Of a stretch of 64,000 nt of DNA, positions 37,501-46,727 are shown in pieces (the stretch's first letter is position 1; every line of letters begins with the position of its first letter). The stretch comes from Siphonodentalium dalli (Eukaryota; Mollusca; Scaphopoda; Gadilida; Siphonodentaliidae): positions 182,509,956 to 182,573,955 of the forward strand of contig CP136063.1 of assembly GCA_032622095.1 (NCBI GenBank). Reading direction: 5' to 3'. The notes beneath the pieces are model-generated. The model worked only from the letters and a program-made list of their open reading frames with translations. It had not been told where the DNA came from and ran no database searches. The translations under genes and the position numbers were made by a program.

Positions 37501-40500
37501 CCCCCCCCCAAATCACTATTTCGCGCTCTCACTCTCTTGCTGATATTTTTCACCTCGTTCATCTTCGTTTTGTATTATGTGGTATATACTGGAGCTCTCC
37601 GAACTATAAACGAGGAGGTTGACCATTTAATTTTTTTATGCATCCTCACTCATTATTATACTGCAATAGTGTTAATCAAAATCGGTGTAACGAGGTGTTA
37701 CCTATATATAATTGAAAATATTTGCTTTAGTTCTCACTATCCAGCTATGGTATGCTGTCGTTTACATTACACTCCTTGTCTACAAGTATACGTTCAACGT
37801 TTACAGCGTAAAACCTTGTGACCATTCTAGTGGTGCTTGGTGAAAAAATATACTACAACTAGAAAACGCTGAGGTACATGTACCAGAAGAAAACGTATGC
37901 TCTTAAGAATTAGGGCATTTGGTGCAAATGATTCTTAAAATGTTGGGGATATGTTCCAGTCCGGTGGTGGCGCACTATACTTCACACAAAGTCCATCACG
38001 ATACGCTCCTATAGCTAGCTAGAGGTGTGTACCCCACTTAGCGGCACATATACTCAAGAATCTTACTAACATTTTAGCGAATAAAACGTTTGCAACATTT
38101 TATGTACGACCGCCTCGTTGATGTTAATGGTAGCATGTTGGTGCGTATTTGAACGATATACAGCCTATCGATTCGAAACCAAAGACTGATTATGTTCGAA
38201 TATAAAACGGCAGCCACGGGCGATCTATAAAATATACACCGGGTTAGGTTTTAAGTTTTAAGTTCTCGACTTATGCACATATCTTTAACGGTGACATTTA
38301 TTCTCCTTTTAGCGGGGGAGATTCTTATGTCGCAATGAATCTCCGAAAACGCTCAAAATACTTACATGCATGTATACTTTCAAATAGTTTATGACTGAAA
38401 CAGCCTGAATGAAAAAAGAAACCAACAGATTAATATTTTGGGGGGGGGGGGGGAACAGTAGCTATAGAACTTAAGGTGTATACCAGGGGAAATAAGCGCG
38501 GTGTGGTGGAAATGGAATCTCGAAGTGTTCGATATGTGTTTTATACCAGTGCTGGTACACGAAAACATTAATTGAGGGAACCGAAGAAAGCCTGAATGAA
38601 GACCCACGGGACACGAACATCAGTCCCCTGCATGAATCTCTCACATGTATAGGCTCATGCAGCCTGTTCTCCCAAAAGTCCGCACATTATCTGCTTATAA
38701 TAGAACTTATTTTAGGTAGATGTTCTGCTTAGAATCGCCCTATTTTGAGTTGATAAATGTGCCGAAAATGAGAGCGTTTTAGTCACGTTATCGACTCACA
38801 ATGAGGAGATTCTAAGCAGATTATATGCGGACAATGACAATAACTCACGACTTTGCATTTGTACGTTCTTTAACATGTGGTTTCACTGTGGCCTGCGCCA
38901 TAAAACGAAACAACGGCCATGAGTCCATTATCTGCTTATTTCAGAATCAAATAATCACATTATGTACCTATTTCACATTATAGGTCGATTATGAGCGTAT
39001 TTACGCGAGGATATGTTGGCTCATGCGCATATTTCTGATTATTATTGCAATATACTGACGTGAGGAGAGCGTTAGTGACGTTTTCGTTATCCATGACCCA
39101 CTTCGTGGATGTCCTTGATAGCATGCTAGTGCGTATTTGCACGATACATAGTCTATCGATCCGACATCAAAGGCTGATTCTGCTATTATACCACGGCAGC
39201 CACGGACGACCTGCAGACAAGAAACGGGATTATTTTTCATCTGCCCGAGTCGACTTATGTACATATCTCTAACAGCGGCATTGATTCCCGTTTGTATATT
39301 GATCAACCGGGAAGAATCTTATGTCGCGAGGAAGCTCGAAGAGCCGAAACTAATTCCCCCAAAAGTAGACGTCAATGCGAAATTTATGGGGATGATACTC
39401 CGATCACGGAGCGGAATCTTTGTCGATCTAACCTCGTATTGATTCGGACGCGCAGTCGATAATGGTCTAAGTGAAGTGGCTGAATAACCGGTCTGACTCT
39501 GTTATATAAGGTGTAGATATCGTCGTTCATCAGCCGAAATAAAATATCTCGACAACATTTTGTTTATAAAGCCATAATAAATAAGCGGAGCTCGCTCGCC
39601 ATCAGGTCATGTATACTAATAAGGTTCATAATAGGCGCCGTAAATAAGGCCCGCGCAGACACGATCTTCGTAATCGGACTCACAAGCAACATTGCTCGCG
39701 AATCAGGTTTGCTGCAGACTTGAACAATCCCAAGCCTTGAAATAGTGTGTCTGTCATTTGCAGAATGAGGTTCCCAGAGTGTGAATTTAGTGATGCTACC
39801 CGCATAGCGGGCTAGCATCACCAAATTCACCCTCTGGGAACCTCATTCTGCTTACACCTCAGTAGAATGAGGTTCCCAGAGTGTGAATTTGGTGATGCTA
39901 GCCCGCTATGCGGGGTAGCATCACTAAATTCACCCTCTGGGAACCTCATTCTGCAAATGACAGACACCCTATTTCAAGGCTTGAACATCCTGCTAAGCTA
40001 TCGGTGACTTTAATTACACCCAGACTACTATCACATGCGATACTATCACCAGCTTCACGGCTTCAGTTGGCAGGCAACCAAGTTGTCGAATTTTAGGCTA
40101 CACTAAAAGTGTACCTGTAAGTCGAGACCGAATTCGGCTTAAAATAAAAGATGTTAGCGTGGTGTTATGTTGTGTGCTCTCCGTTGTTATACGGTTTGTA
40201 AAACGACAAATGACGACGAGTTCACTTCAGTTTGGTAATTTGCGCCACATCGACACACGTGATCGCCTCATCCAATCATGTAGCCAATGATTTGGCACTC
40301 TGTGGAACAAATGATCTTGGTTCTACGGCCCTATATAGGTTATACAGACATGTACCATACAGTTTGGTACCAAATGAACTGTTGGTACTCTATAGGACAT
40401 ATATGAATTGTTTTATCTAAGAGTGTGAGACAGGGGTTGTATCGTTTACGTCAAGGTGTGTTGCTTGTGATACACGAATGGTGTTGGTCTGCCTGTTGTT

Positions 40501-43500
40501 TGTCTTAGTGCTGGAATCAGCACACTTTATTGTTGATGCGACATCATAGTTGAATTGATGGTCTAGCCAAACTATTTTCTTTGCATCGAAAAATGTTAGA
40601 TGTTTCTCAGCCTTACACTGTTGACTTTTGAATTCATAGTCCGATAAGGGACGTGAACGACCCACTGCAACATGCGAACTTAGACAGTTTGATTACAATC
40701 CTTATTGTCATGACCAGACATAGAACAGCGTTAACATAATTATGCTTTCTTTACTTTTAAAATGGCAATACCCCTGGCATTTCTTACATCGTAAGGGATT
40801 TGGAAAAAAATATGTAGACAAATATATCTTCATATATATCCAACATTCAACGCCGGCGGATGTTCGAGGATCAAAAGATAACTTTGCAAAAGAACTGTTT
40901 GTCCATCAACTGTATTAGAAATTCTGAGAACATCAGTAATCTCCATGTGGTGCCAACTCAGTCAACACCTCCGATTCAGAAGAGATATTACAGTCTCAAA
41001 ACTGCTCTGCTACTATTCAATGTTTCGTGAGGAGCAACCGTGACTGGTGTTTGTGCAATAGCTGATAACTACTACACAGCGTTAGATTTAACTTTCTTTG
41101 AACATTTAGTCAGGAGAGTCAGTCACTGGCCCGGTCCTGATCGGTTTGACTGATTTCTATTGTCCAGCAATACTCTGAAGTGTCTAATCAGTGACAAAGA
41201 CAGAATATATGTTAAGAGTCGGTCGAACATAAGAACCAAGTACTGAGGGAATACCACAGCACCATTGAGTCATTCTTACGATCAGGTCATGTTTTTGTTT
41301 TTTTGGTTTGAGTTTCCAAAAAAAAAAGGAAGCAAAAAATCGACAACTAGCCCAACAGCCACCGCGGACTACCCTTCGAATGCTGGCCGGACGTTGTACA
41401 TAGCTGAATCGGTGACCCGTTTAGCCACTGCATGTAGCAACATCCCGGTACCTCCCCACAGTGAGAAGCGTGAACAATACAGGATTTAACATTCGGAATA
41501 CGTGGAAAAAACAAAAAACAGTACTTCAAACATCAGAATAAAAAATACAACGGCTAACAAAATTGAATCTGTAACATTGCACGGAGAGGCGTGACTAGCC
41601 GATTGATTGAACCGGGTCAACTCAACCACCGGTCTTGAAGAGATGTTGGACAAAAGTGGACCAAGAGCTAAGCCGTACCCGCATGTCGATGCCTCACGTG
41701 GTCTGGCCGCCCTAATACCAACATGACTCCTGCACCACACCTCACGGGATGCACCCCACGGTAAACATGGTGTCGTGCATTTTAGGGGATTGTTAACCAT
41801 CGCAGTGGGGCTTAAGGCCCATTCTACCCAGGCCCACACGGGGGAGGCTAATCAGCTGGAAAGTTTGAGGTTATCAGTTGGAAACACTCAGGGGGTGGTG
41901 GCGGGGCAACGGATGCTTAGCATAGTTGGAAATATTTATCTACACGGGTAGGAGTGCAGTTGGAAATTCAAATTTGTGATACCCTCCCCCATCGCGACCC
42001 TCTATCCACGTCCCTGGGTAGAGTTTGTTCACGGTCGTTTGTCAGGCTAAATGATGCATGTATATCTAGCCGTTTTTGTGTTTTGAAGATGTTGATATTG
42101 TGACCTCCGTCTGTCAGCCGAAATAGAACAAATTATCTCGCCAATATAAACTATCCAATCTTGTGTACACTTATACAGTATCTGTTTGATCTGTTCGTTG
42201 GAGTTTTGTCTACCATTCATCATCCGCACAATGAATATTTGAGAATCGTCTGCTGATAGCCAGACAATGAGCCAATGTACGAATTTCAATCGACTTTGAA
42301 ATCGAAATAAATTATCGAGAAGACGCTCAGTCATGTTTCTGAGGGACAAACATTCAAGGCAATCTGGCTCTGTGACAATATTGCGTTCAGTCTTCACATA
42401 GCGAATATATTACATGAGTTCTGAAGTAAACGAAACAAGGCGCTGAAACTATTTTGGTACTCTTCTCAGAATTTAGACCGAAATTGCCATCAGCTGGAAA
42501 TGTTCCAATAATAGGGGGTGTTGGGTTGGAAATATATAATCAGCTGGACATTTTGAGGTACAAGTTGGAAATTTCAATTACAATGGCCATGGATCGATCG
42601 GAATGGCACAATGAGATACCCCTCAACTAAGATCAACATTGAAAATGTCGAAGTTATAAACCGTGCCGACCTTGTCTAGCCAAGGCTGCGATGATCTTAG
42701 CCACGACCCAACTACCTTGGCTACGGGTCTGCTTAAATCGAATGTGGAATTGATGCATGCTTGGGAAAATGTGTTTTTATAATATATCATTCGAGCCTCC
42801 ACATTTTTGACGTAACTTGTAAGGAGGTATAAGATTGAGAAATACACGAAATGTTGATATACCGGATTCATGTGCTCTGAAAAATAATACTTGTCTTGGT
42901 CGCAATTATTTTCCATGCAGCGGTTTTCAATATTTCGCACAGAAATGAAAAAAAAAACGCTCTTTATTTATACCATATAAGGATTGTACTAACGCTGAAC
43001 GCTCTTTTCTTTTCCGGGTTTTTTTTACGACACAAACATCGTGTTCAACGTTGTATTTCTCATGTCTTCAATTCGTCTTTTTGGGGGACTCAGAAAGCAC
43101 GTAGGAATGTAGTTCAGGTAATTATGGACCTGTTTCGATACCGGGAAAAATTCAAAAGCGACTATTAGGTATATTTTGGAGCGCAAACCACCATGCAGCT
43201 TTATACATATTTTTTATTCTAAATCAACTACTATTCATTATGTACATCCATTATAGTAATCATGAATGAGAACAGGATTTGGCAGTAAGCCAATAACTTG
43301 TTGGTGCCATCTCCATTTGGTACAATTATATGAATTGATGGATGATACACTGTAACACGAAGTGACATGAGTACATATACTTATTGTATACTTCCTATTG
43401 TATTCAAATATCGTTATCGTAGCATTTTTGTTATGATTTCTTGTTGTGGGAACTGTCACTCACCCACCCCATACCGTGTGGGTAAACTTTCCCAGACTCG

Positions 43501-43929
43501 AATCGAGATAACGTATCATACGTTATCTCGATTCGAGTCTGGGAAAGTTTACCCACAGTGTAAAATAGAACTGTTCTATAATTAATGGACTTTGTGGTTT
43601 TTGTTGAAGCTAATTGAAGTTAATAGTATAAATTTCTGAACTTAAGCAAACATGGAAATTATTTCTTCTATTCGATAGGTTCCCTGGGCCTTCCAGTAAT
43701 GAATTTTTTTGTTTCGGTGGTGTTCTTCATTTCTGTAAAACATACAAATCTCTTGGCCTCGTGCAAAGTAACCTCAGCTTCATAATAATTTGTTTCTCTT
43801 CCACAGGAGCAGATAAGAGAACTGAAGGGAGAACCCAAACAATCACATTCTTGCAATAATTCAATAACCCCAACGGACGGAGCTGACGTGGAATGTAATA
43901 TGCACGCGGAAGACGAGACCAAAATATGA
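19389..43929 (+). CDS. HVCN1: Voltage-gated proton channel Hv1 (gene span, 6 exons found, 5' incomplete)
   Basis: Six exons join in phase: 19389-19513, 22184-22497, 26780-26833, 28640-28778, 36333-36448, 43807-43929, all with AG acceptors and GT donors. The product (289 residues from the first full codon) is a voltage-sensor-only proton channel that extrudes H+ across the plasma membrane; in known animals it dimerises through a C-terminal coiled coil. Seen: S1 with D25, E32 and D36 at the spacing of human D112, E119, D123; S2 with H133, F143, E146, K150 (human H140, F150, E153, K157); S3 with D167 and D178; S4 RLWRVTR with R201, R204, R207 and N210; then a charged helical coil. Odd: an ~88-residue His/Asp-rich S1-S2 loop and Ala189 in place of human His193. 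The intracellular N-terminus (about 100 residues in human) must lie in exons upstream of 19,389, since the first codon here is split (two bases missing). Confidence 0.93.
19800..21470 (+). mobile_element. ORF1-only retroelement copy B (within Hv1 intron 1)
   Basis: This is the + strand copy. Leader similarity starts near 19,810; 20,440-20,800 encodes LGPREVTGVCRV then degenerate zinc knuckles (CFNC-like, CARC-like strings in shifted frames) and the WDYEF / KAEKRLSYYDAKNIVGARPS motif near 20,790-20,870. The 3' part (21,140-21,470) matches 14,150-14,620 reversed. It is broken by frameshifts. A short foreign LINE 3' end lies at about 20,100-20,260. Confidence 0.7.
21986..22029 (+). other. Open 44 bp interval with splice-like borders
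   Basis: Flanked by TTCTTCAG and GTAAAT and open in the phase left by the S1 exon, but its length (44) would shift the downstream Hv1 frame, whereas direct joining of 19,513 to 22,184 keeps it. Confidence 0.15.
22184..22497 (+). CDS. HVCN1: Hv1 exon: long His-rich S1-S2 loop and first part of S2
   Basis: The acceptor is ttttgcag ending at 22,183 and the donor GTAGGT starts at 22,498. Two bases complete the codon split with exon 1 (giving Ile42), followed by 104 codons (residues 43-146). Residues 43-130 form the extracellular loop with 16 His and 13 Asp and six sequons (NVS, NHS, NIS, NHS, NLT, NHT). S2 then starts around ALHYGSLTILSIFVVE: H133 equals human H140, F143 equals F150 and E146 equals E153. 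Human Hv1 has a loop of only about 15 residues here. Phase with the S1 exon and with the next exon is exact, so the loop is genuinely in frame. An RNA read across 19,513/22,184 would settle it. Confidence 0.87.
23286..23753. mobile_element. 468 bp composite inverted-repeat element
   Basis: Outer arms CATATGTGACCCGCCATATC / GATATGGCGGGTCACATATG enclose two hairpins of the paired-hairpin family (23,337-23,408 and 23,628-23,701). The central ~230 bp recurs almost identically at 24,865-25,095. Confidence 0.85.
23770..24130. repeat. Dispersed repeat R, copy 2 (Hv1 intron 2)
   Basis: Starts GTGAAACACTCCGGTAGGGT and continues through TTGGCATAGCGCCTG; collinear with 32,665-33,030. No ORF and no visible terminal repeats. 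Confidence 0.75.
24675..24777. repeat. 20 bp minisatellite, about five units
   Basis: Units AAGTGGTACGCAGTGCAGTT and TGGGTGGTGCGCAGTGCAGT alternate. Confidence 0.93.
24842..25166. mobile_element. Truncated second copy of the composite element
   Basis: Half of the left hairpin, the shared ~230 bp centre and the complete right hairpin (25,083-25,158) are present; the outer arms are absent. Confidence 0.85.
25657..25816. repeat. Two hairpins of the paired-hairpin family, diverged
   Basis: Hairpins at 25,657-25,716 and 25,745-25,816 based on TCTTATATATGCGAG. The segment is followed by GGGGTTTTCGCAAAATATTG, the complement of the sequence preceding other copies. Confidence 0.8.
26780..26833 (+). 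CDS. HVCN1: Hv1 exon: end of S2 and S2-S3 linker
   Basis: The acceptor is gttcgcag ending at 26,779 and the donor GTGAGT starts at 26,834. The exon is 54 bases, phase 0 on both sides, encoding 18 residues (147-164), VCLKVTVERLHFFHHKAE. Human Hv1 has exactly 18 residues in the same place, ending in the same FFHHK core. K150 matches human K157. The linker is cytosolic. Confidence 0.94.
26834..28639 (+). other. Hv1 intron 3
   Basis: A 1.81 kb intron, AT-rich. I see no recognisable element in it beyond short G runs near 26,922 and 28,199. Confidence 0.85.
28640..28778 (+). CDS. HVCN1: Hv1 exon: S3, S3-S4 loop and S4 voltage sensor
   Basis: The acceptor is ctcttgcag ending at 28,639 and the donor GTAAGA starts at 28,779. 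It encodes residues 165-210 plus one base of Gly211. S3 has FDA (D167, human D174) and LDI (D178, human D185). S4 has LLRLWRVTRIVN: R201, R204 and R207 spaced by three, W203, N210, the RxWRxxR signature of proton channels. The S3-S4 loop is three residues longer than in human, and the position of human H193 (12 before the first S4 Arg) is Ala189. Confidence 0.97.
28941..29735. mobile_element. Tc1/mariner-like MITE carrying a nested insertion
   Basis: Ends CAGTAATGCCCTAAATAATC and (right end) TTTAGGACATTAGTG, flanked by TA at 28,939-28,940 and 29,736-29,737. Internally related to 46,456-46,725. The right part is partially duplicated (an inner right end also lies near 29,630). Confidence 0.75.
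29007..29480. mobile_element. Harbinger-like MITE, 474 bp, TTA duplication, nested
   Basis: Terminal repeats GGGTGAATTTACATTGCTGT / ACAGCAATGTAAATGCACCC are flanked by TTA on both sides (29,004-29,006 and 29,481-29,483). Removing it restores GGATTTAGTCGGAAA as found in the 46,456 element. A 3 bp TTA/TAA target is typical of PIF/Harbinger. Confidence 0.82.
31765..32094. mobile_element. piggyBac-like MITE, 330 bp, with double hairpin
   Basis: TTAA|CCCTTTACCCAACA ... TGTTGGGTAAAGGG|TTAA (TTAA at 31,761-31,764 and 32,095-32,098). Two tandem hairpins (31,912-31,984 and 31,995-32,066) lie at the right side. No ORF. Confidence 0.9.
32325..32525. repeat. GAT-rich microsatellite
   Basis: Imperfect runs of GATGATG/GACGATG triplets. 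Confidence 0.85.
32665..33030. repeat. Dispersed repeat R, copy 3 (Hv1 intron 4)
   Basis: Starts GTGAAACACTCCAGCAGGGT and is collinear with copy 2 through the TTGGCATAGTGCCTGAGTA segment. Confidence 0.75.
34290..35240. repeat. Two diverged copies of an AT-rich hairpin repeat
   Basis: 34,290-34,540 and 35,100-35,235 share GGAAATGTTCAG.CAATAAGTTCAACAAACGACC-type sequence (in part reversed); 35,125-35,190 is a hairpin with TTTGTTGAACTTATTA arms. A related segment is at 19,085-19,370. Confidence 0.6.
36083..36222. mobile_element. 140 bp palindromic MITE-like element
   Basis: Arms GGTTCTGTGGTTTTAGTGCT / AGCACTAAAACCACGGAACC with an inner pair around CATATATGGA; it lies 110 bp upstream of the Hv1 coiled-coil exon. 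Confidence 0.85.
36333..36448 (+). CDS. HVCN1: Hv1 exon: post-S4 and cytoplasmic coiled coil
   Basis: The acceptor is aaattgcag ending at 36,332 and the donor GTAAGG starts at 36,449. Two bases complete Gly211; 38 codons follow (residues 212-249). It starts VIMSVK, matching the IIISVK that follows S4 in human, then a Lys/Glu-rich amphipathic helix (KAEHQVERLKQKIEQLE) with hydrophobic positions in a heptad pattern, consistent with the dimerising coiled coil. It ends in phase 0. Confidence 0.92.
36780..37410 (+). other. GC-rich compact transcription-unit-like segment, unknown
   Basis: A TATA-like CTTTATATAGCC near 36,781 is followed about 25 bp later by a (CT)n run. Then come overlapping open frames with coding-like composition: one from 36,822 to 37,067 (81 codons, Gly/Pro-rich), one from ATG 36,925 to 37,275, and an ORF whose 3' part (MDQLIQEAKDRVRVADTEG..., to 37,357) is helix-like and Arg-rich. 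AATAAA occurs at about 37,342 and again near 37,400. GC content is far above the surroundings. I do not recognise the products; an inserted retroelement or LTR-like piece with a broken ORF is the likeliest reading. Confidence 0.4.
38655..38850. mobile_element. MITE family M1, copy 2 (Hv1 intron 5)
   Basis: Arms TTCTGCTTAGAATCGCC and GAGATTCTAAGCAGATTA, flanked by the CTCCCAAAAGTCCGCA segment that matches copy 1 reversed. Confidence 0.75.
39732..39983. mobile_element. Double palindrome: two hairpins inside a larger inverted repeat
   Basis: Outer arms AAGCCTTGAAATAGTGTGTC / GACAGACACCCTATTTCAAG. Inside are two hairpins, each built of GAATGAGGTTCCCAGAGTGT and its complement around a TAGCCCGCTATGCGGG-type loop, separated by about 13 bp. 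The two hairpins are near-exact mirror images. Confidence 0.92.
40430..41860 (-). mobile_element. ORF1-only retroelement copy C, 3' truncated (within Hv1 intron 5)
   Basis: Leader 41,860-41,350 closely matches 16,215-15,740 (same string around the GACTAGCCGATTGATTG box). ORF1 remnants near 40,665-40,500 read SRPLSDYEFKSQQCKAEKHL and FDAKKIVWLDHQF. The element stops abruptly at about 40,430, inside ORF1, without the 3' end seen in A, B and D. Confidence 0.7.
42580..42760 (-). mobile_element. Second SINE-like fragment, B-box decayed
   Basis: Matches 3,998-4,180 in the GCTGCGATGATCTTAGCCACG segment and in the CGATCGGAATGGCACAATG tail; the T-arm sequence is no longer recognisable. Confidence 0.5.
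43477..43557. repeat. Near-perfect 81 bp hairpin
   Basis: 39 bp arms TGTGGGTAAACTTTCCCAGA... with a 3 bp centre; no mismatch seen. It lies 250 bp before the last Hv1 coding exon. Confidence 0.95.
43807..43929 (+). CDS. HVCN1: Hv1 last coding exon: end of coil, C-terminus and stop
   Basis: The acceptor is cttccacag ending at 43,806, phase 0. EQIRELKGE continues the coil for about one heptad, then a Ser/Thr/Asn/Asp-rich tail ends at TGA 43,927-43,929 (40 residues, 250-289). Phase and coil continuity support the exon, but the tail has no clear similarity to other Hv1 C-termini. The coil is shorter than in human, where it runs on for about three more heptads. Confidence 0.8.
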   Translation, partial: EQIRELKGEPKQSHSCNNSITPTDGADVECNMHAEDETKI

Positions 43930-44175
43930 AATGCCCGGCTCAGAATGTTTGGTGAGTGCCAAAACTATATATGTTCCAATTCAAACGATTCAAGCAATCG
44001 TCAAAATGAAAATTACAGGGTTGAGGACTTCGGATCATCGGCACCAGTAGGTTCACCCTATCCATATGCATGTATGCATATACAAATCAGGATCCTTTTT
44101 TGGGGTATATAAGTTGGGGTCATTTCCAGCTGCCCGTGGTTGTATCACCAGAAATAAAACGTACATGGCGAGCTA
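43930..44175 (+). other. Probable Hv1 3' untranslated region
   Basis: The stretch downstream of the stop contains an AATAAA signal at 44,153-44,158. A GTGAGT donor-like site at 43,952 and a ttatttcag acceptor-like site ending near 47,243 also allow a spliced 3'UTR. The sequence cannot decide between these. Confidence 0.4.
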
Positions 44176-44426
44176 ATCATGCATGCAATACATTGACTTG
44201 CATAGTTGTGGATATCTTCCATTATTCGATACTTAGCATAAGGCCATTCCGCAATTTCCCTAACCCACCAAGCGCAGAATAGATCCTCGCGTTCTGGTAT
44301 AAAGTTATGGATGAATAAATTTTTATTCGTGTGAATATTCAGATCACGTGGCGCGGACAATAGAAACCACCTTGGATGCATAAGTGTTAACTCTTCCATT
44401 TCATGACGCGAGCTTAATGAAATTTT

Positions 44427-44650
44427 GCGAAAACCCTGTGCCAATGTATTCTCTTATATATGCGAGTCTCCTATATAGGGAGACTCGCAAATATAAGAGA
44501 ATACATGGCCTATATCAATATTTACCTTGACATTGTAAGCCATGCATGCATTGCATTCTCTTGGAAGCTCCATATTGCGTACTCGCATACATAAGATAAT
44601 GCACTGGCCCAGGATCTTTAATGCTGCTCCAACGCAGCTCCCGCTATGTT
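44427..44650. mobile_element. Paired-hairpin element copy
   Basis: TTTTGCGAAAACCCTGTGCC, hairpin 44,440-44,512, spacer, second degraded hairpin 44,528-44,607, then GGATCTTTAATGCTGC. Same order as 45,640-45,895 and 46,062-46,320; TTAA ends are not clear here. Confidence 0.75.
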
Positions 44651-45639
44651 TACTGGATTTTACACTTCCCTACAAATTATTCAGTGGTAACTCTACCCGC
44701 ACCAGTGAGTATTCACTTGTCAAATAGTTAACAAATTATAATGCCATGATTGATGTGTGAACTTGCTGATATTGGATGGGAACTAATCTAATTCGAAAAA
44801 TGTCGAGAATTGCTTTCTATCAACGATGTTGATCGATGTTCTACTTCTCCCTCAAATAGAACTTAAATTAGTTTTGCATGTACCACGCGTCCAGAGCATG
44901 ATCAGATTATAAATGCTTTCAGCGTTTCCGAGTCAATAACCTACGACTGGAAACAAAACTAATGTCACATTCCAATTTTATGCTGATGTATTCTACTGAT
45001 GTCGGAAGATTTATGGAGACACTCAACAAATAAATAAGACATCGAATCCTCTGGGTGTTCACTGGGGAAAAACATTCAACAATTAAACGGACATGTCTAG
45101 CTTTCGAACCTCCAAATGTCTACGTAATGTCGAAGGACGGACACGATATGTTGATAAATACGCGAAATATTGATATGCCGGCTTCATATGCTCTGGAAAA
45201 ACTCTGGCCAAAGTCACAGCCATTTTCCAGCCGTTTTAATTTTTCGCCACAAGTCAGACAAATGCTCGTTATTTCTACCACATTAGAAATAGACTAACAT
45301 GGAACGCTCTTTCTGTACCAGGTCGTGTAAATTGTTGTAGTTTTTTTGTGTGACACAAACACCGTGTTCAAAGTTGTATTTTTCATTACTTTAATGCGTC
45401 TTTTGGGGTTACACAGTACTCGTAGAAATGTAGTTCAGATATTTATCGACCTATTTCGATACCGGAAAAAAATTCAAAAGCGATTAATATGTGTATTTTG
45501 GAGCGCAAACAGCCAAGTGGCTTTAAACGTTTCATGCAGCCCTGTAACACAAATAGTTGGATCTTACAGAGCAATCACCCTTTTCATTCAAATTCGAAAA
45601 CCTATGTCCAACGACATACCCGTATTCGTGTGTTATGTT

Positions 45640-45895
45640 GGCCATGACTAGAGCTTCCTGAAATTTTGCGAAAAAAATGTGCCAATGCATTCTCCTATAT
45701 ATGCGAGTCTCCCATGTGGAGCCTCGCACATACAAGAGAATACATTGGTCTAAAAATATTTAAATTGACCGGGTAAGCAAGTGAATTATCTTATATTTGC
45801 GAGGCTCCCCATATGGGAGACTCGCATATATATAGGAGAATGCACTGGCACATTATCTTTAATGCTGCACCAGCGCGGCTCCTGCCATGCAAGTA
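45640..45895. mobile_element. Paired-hairpin element copy
   Basis: GGAGCTTCCTGAAATTTTGCG-type left end, hairpins 45,680-45,754 and 45,776-45,851, and the TCTTTAATGCTGCACCAGCG right end. Confidence 0.8.
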
Positions 45896-46061
45896 TTAAA
45901 CATCTTTACTTGAGAATACTGCGTGGTCGGCTTCTTCATCTCCAGTTTAAAACCGACTTACGGAAACCCCTCGGTCTAATTCCCATGTGACAACTATATA
46001 AAACCGTAGTTTAAACTCGAGACCTAAGGTCTAAGTGACGCATACGTCATATTCGGTTTAA

Positions 46062-46320
46062 CCCTTTAACGAATGGAACTTCCTGAAAGTTTTCGAAAAC
46101 CCTGTGTCAATGCACTCTCTTATTTGCGAGTCTCTCATATATAGGGAGCCTCGCATATATGAGAATACATTGGCCTAACAATATTTACATTGACCTTGTA
46201 AGCCAGTGCATTACCTTATATATACGAGGCTCACTATGTATTGGAGACTCGCATATATAAGAAAATTCACTGATACAGGATCCTTAATGCTGCACCAGCG
46301 AAATTCCGGTCATGAAAGGG
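46062..46320. mobile_element. Paired-hairpin element with piggyBac-like ends, 259 bp
   Basis: TTAA|CCCTTTAACGAATGG ... CCGGTCATGAAAGGG|TTAA (TTAA at 46,058-46,061 and 46,321-46,324), hairpins at 46,107-46,176 and 46,195-46,275. Confidence 0.85.
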
Positions 46321-46455
46321 TTAAACGTGGTACAGCCAAACCATGGTTTAGCAGTATTGCCTCTATACCGTAAAGCTAAACAATCGTAGATGCCTAATTC
46401 GAACCGCAGCTTTCTATCGACAATAACAAATCTGATAGTTATGATAACGAGCCTA

Positions 46456-46725
46456 CAGTAATGCCCGTAATAATCGACTCCTTAACCACAGCAGAATTAT
46501 TGGTAATTTTTTCAGGATTTAGTCGGAAATATGGTTTGTTGCCATTCATCGGAAAGCTCTCACTTTTTCAGGATTTAGTCGGAAATATTGCTTGTTGCCA
46601 TTCATCGGAAAGCTCTCACTGAGAGCTTTCCGATGAATGGCAACAAGCCATATTTCCGAATAAATCCTGAAAAGTTACCCATAATTCTGCTGTGGTTAAG
46701 GAGTCGATTATTTAGGGCATTACTG
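46456..46725. mobile_element. Tc1/mariner-like MITE, 270 bp
   Basis: CAGTAATGCCC ... GGGCATTACTG flanked by TA (46,454-46,455; 46,726-46,727). The left arm contains a ~57 bp tandem duplication (TTTTTCAGGATTTAGTCGGA), and the centre is a hairpin of GAAAGCTCTCACTGAGAGCTTTC. Confidence 0.88.
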
Positions 46726-46727
46726 TA

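Larger units (their letters stand above)
36449..43806 (+). other. Hv1 intron 5
   Basis: A 7.36 kb intron. Contents: a GC-rich ORF-bearing unit (36,780-37,410), a poly-C tract near 37,495, a MITE at 38,655-38,850, the double palindrome 39,732-39,983, an ORF1-only retroelement copy (40,430-41,860), a SINE-like fragment (42,580-42,760) and a near-perfect hairpin 43,477-43,557. Confidence 0.85.
43990..46061. other. Hv1 3' flank
   Basis: Besides the two paired-hairpin elements, 45,000-45,540 and 42,800-43,190 are diverged copies of one dispersed repeat (shared TTTCGATACCGG...AAATTCAAAAGCGA...TTTTGGAGCGCAAAC); a third relative is at 62,850-63,020. No gene. Confidence 0.5.
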
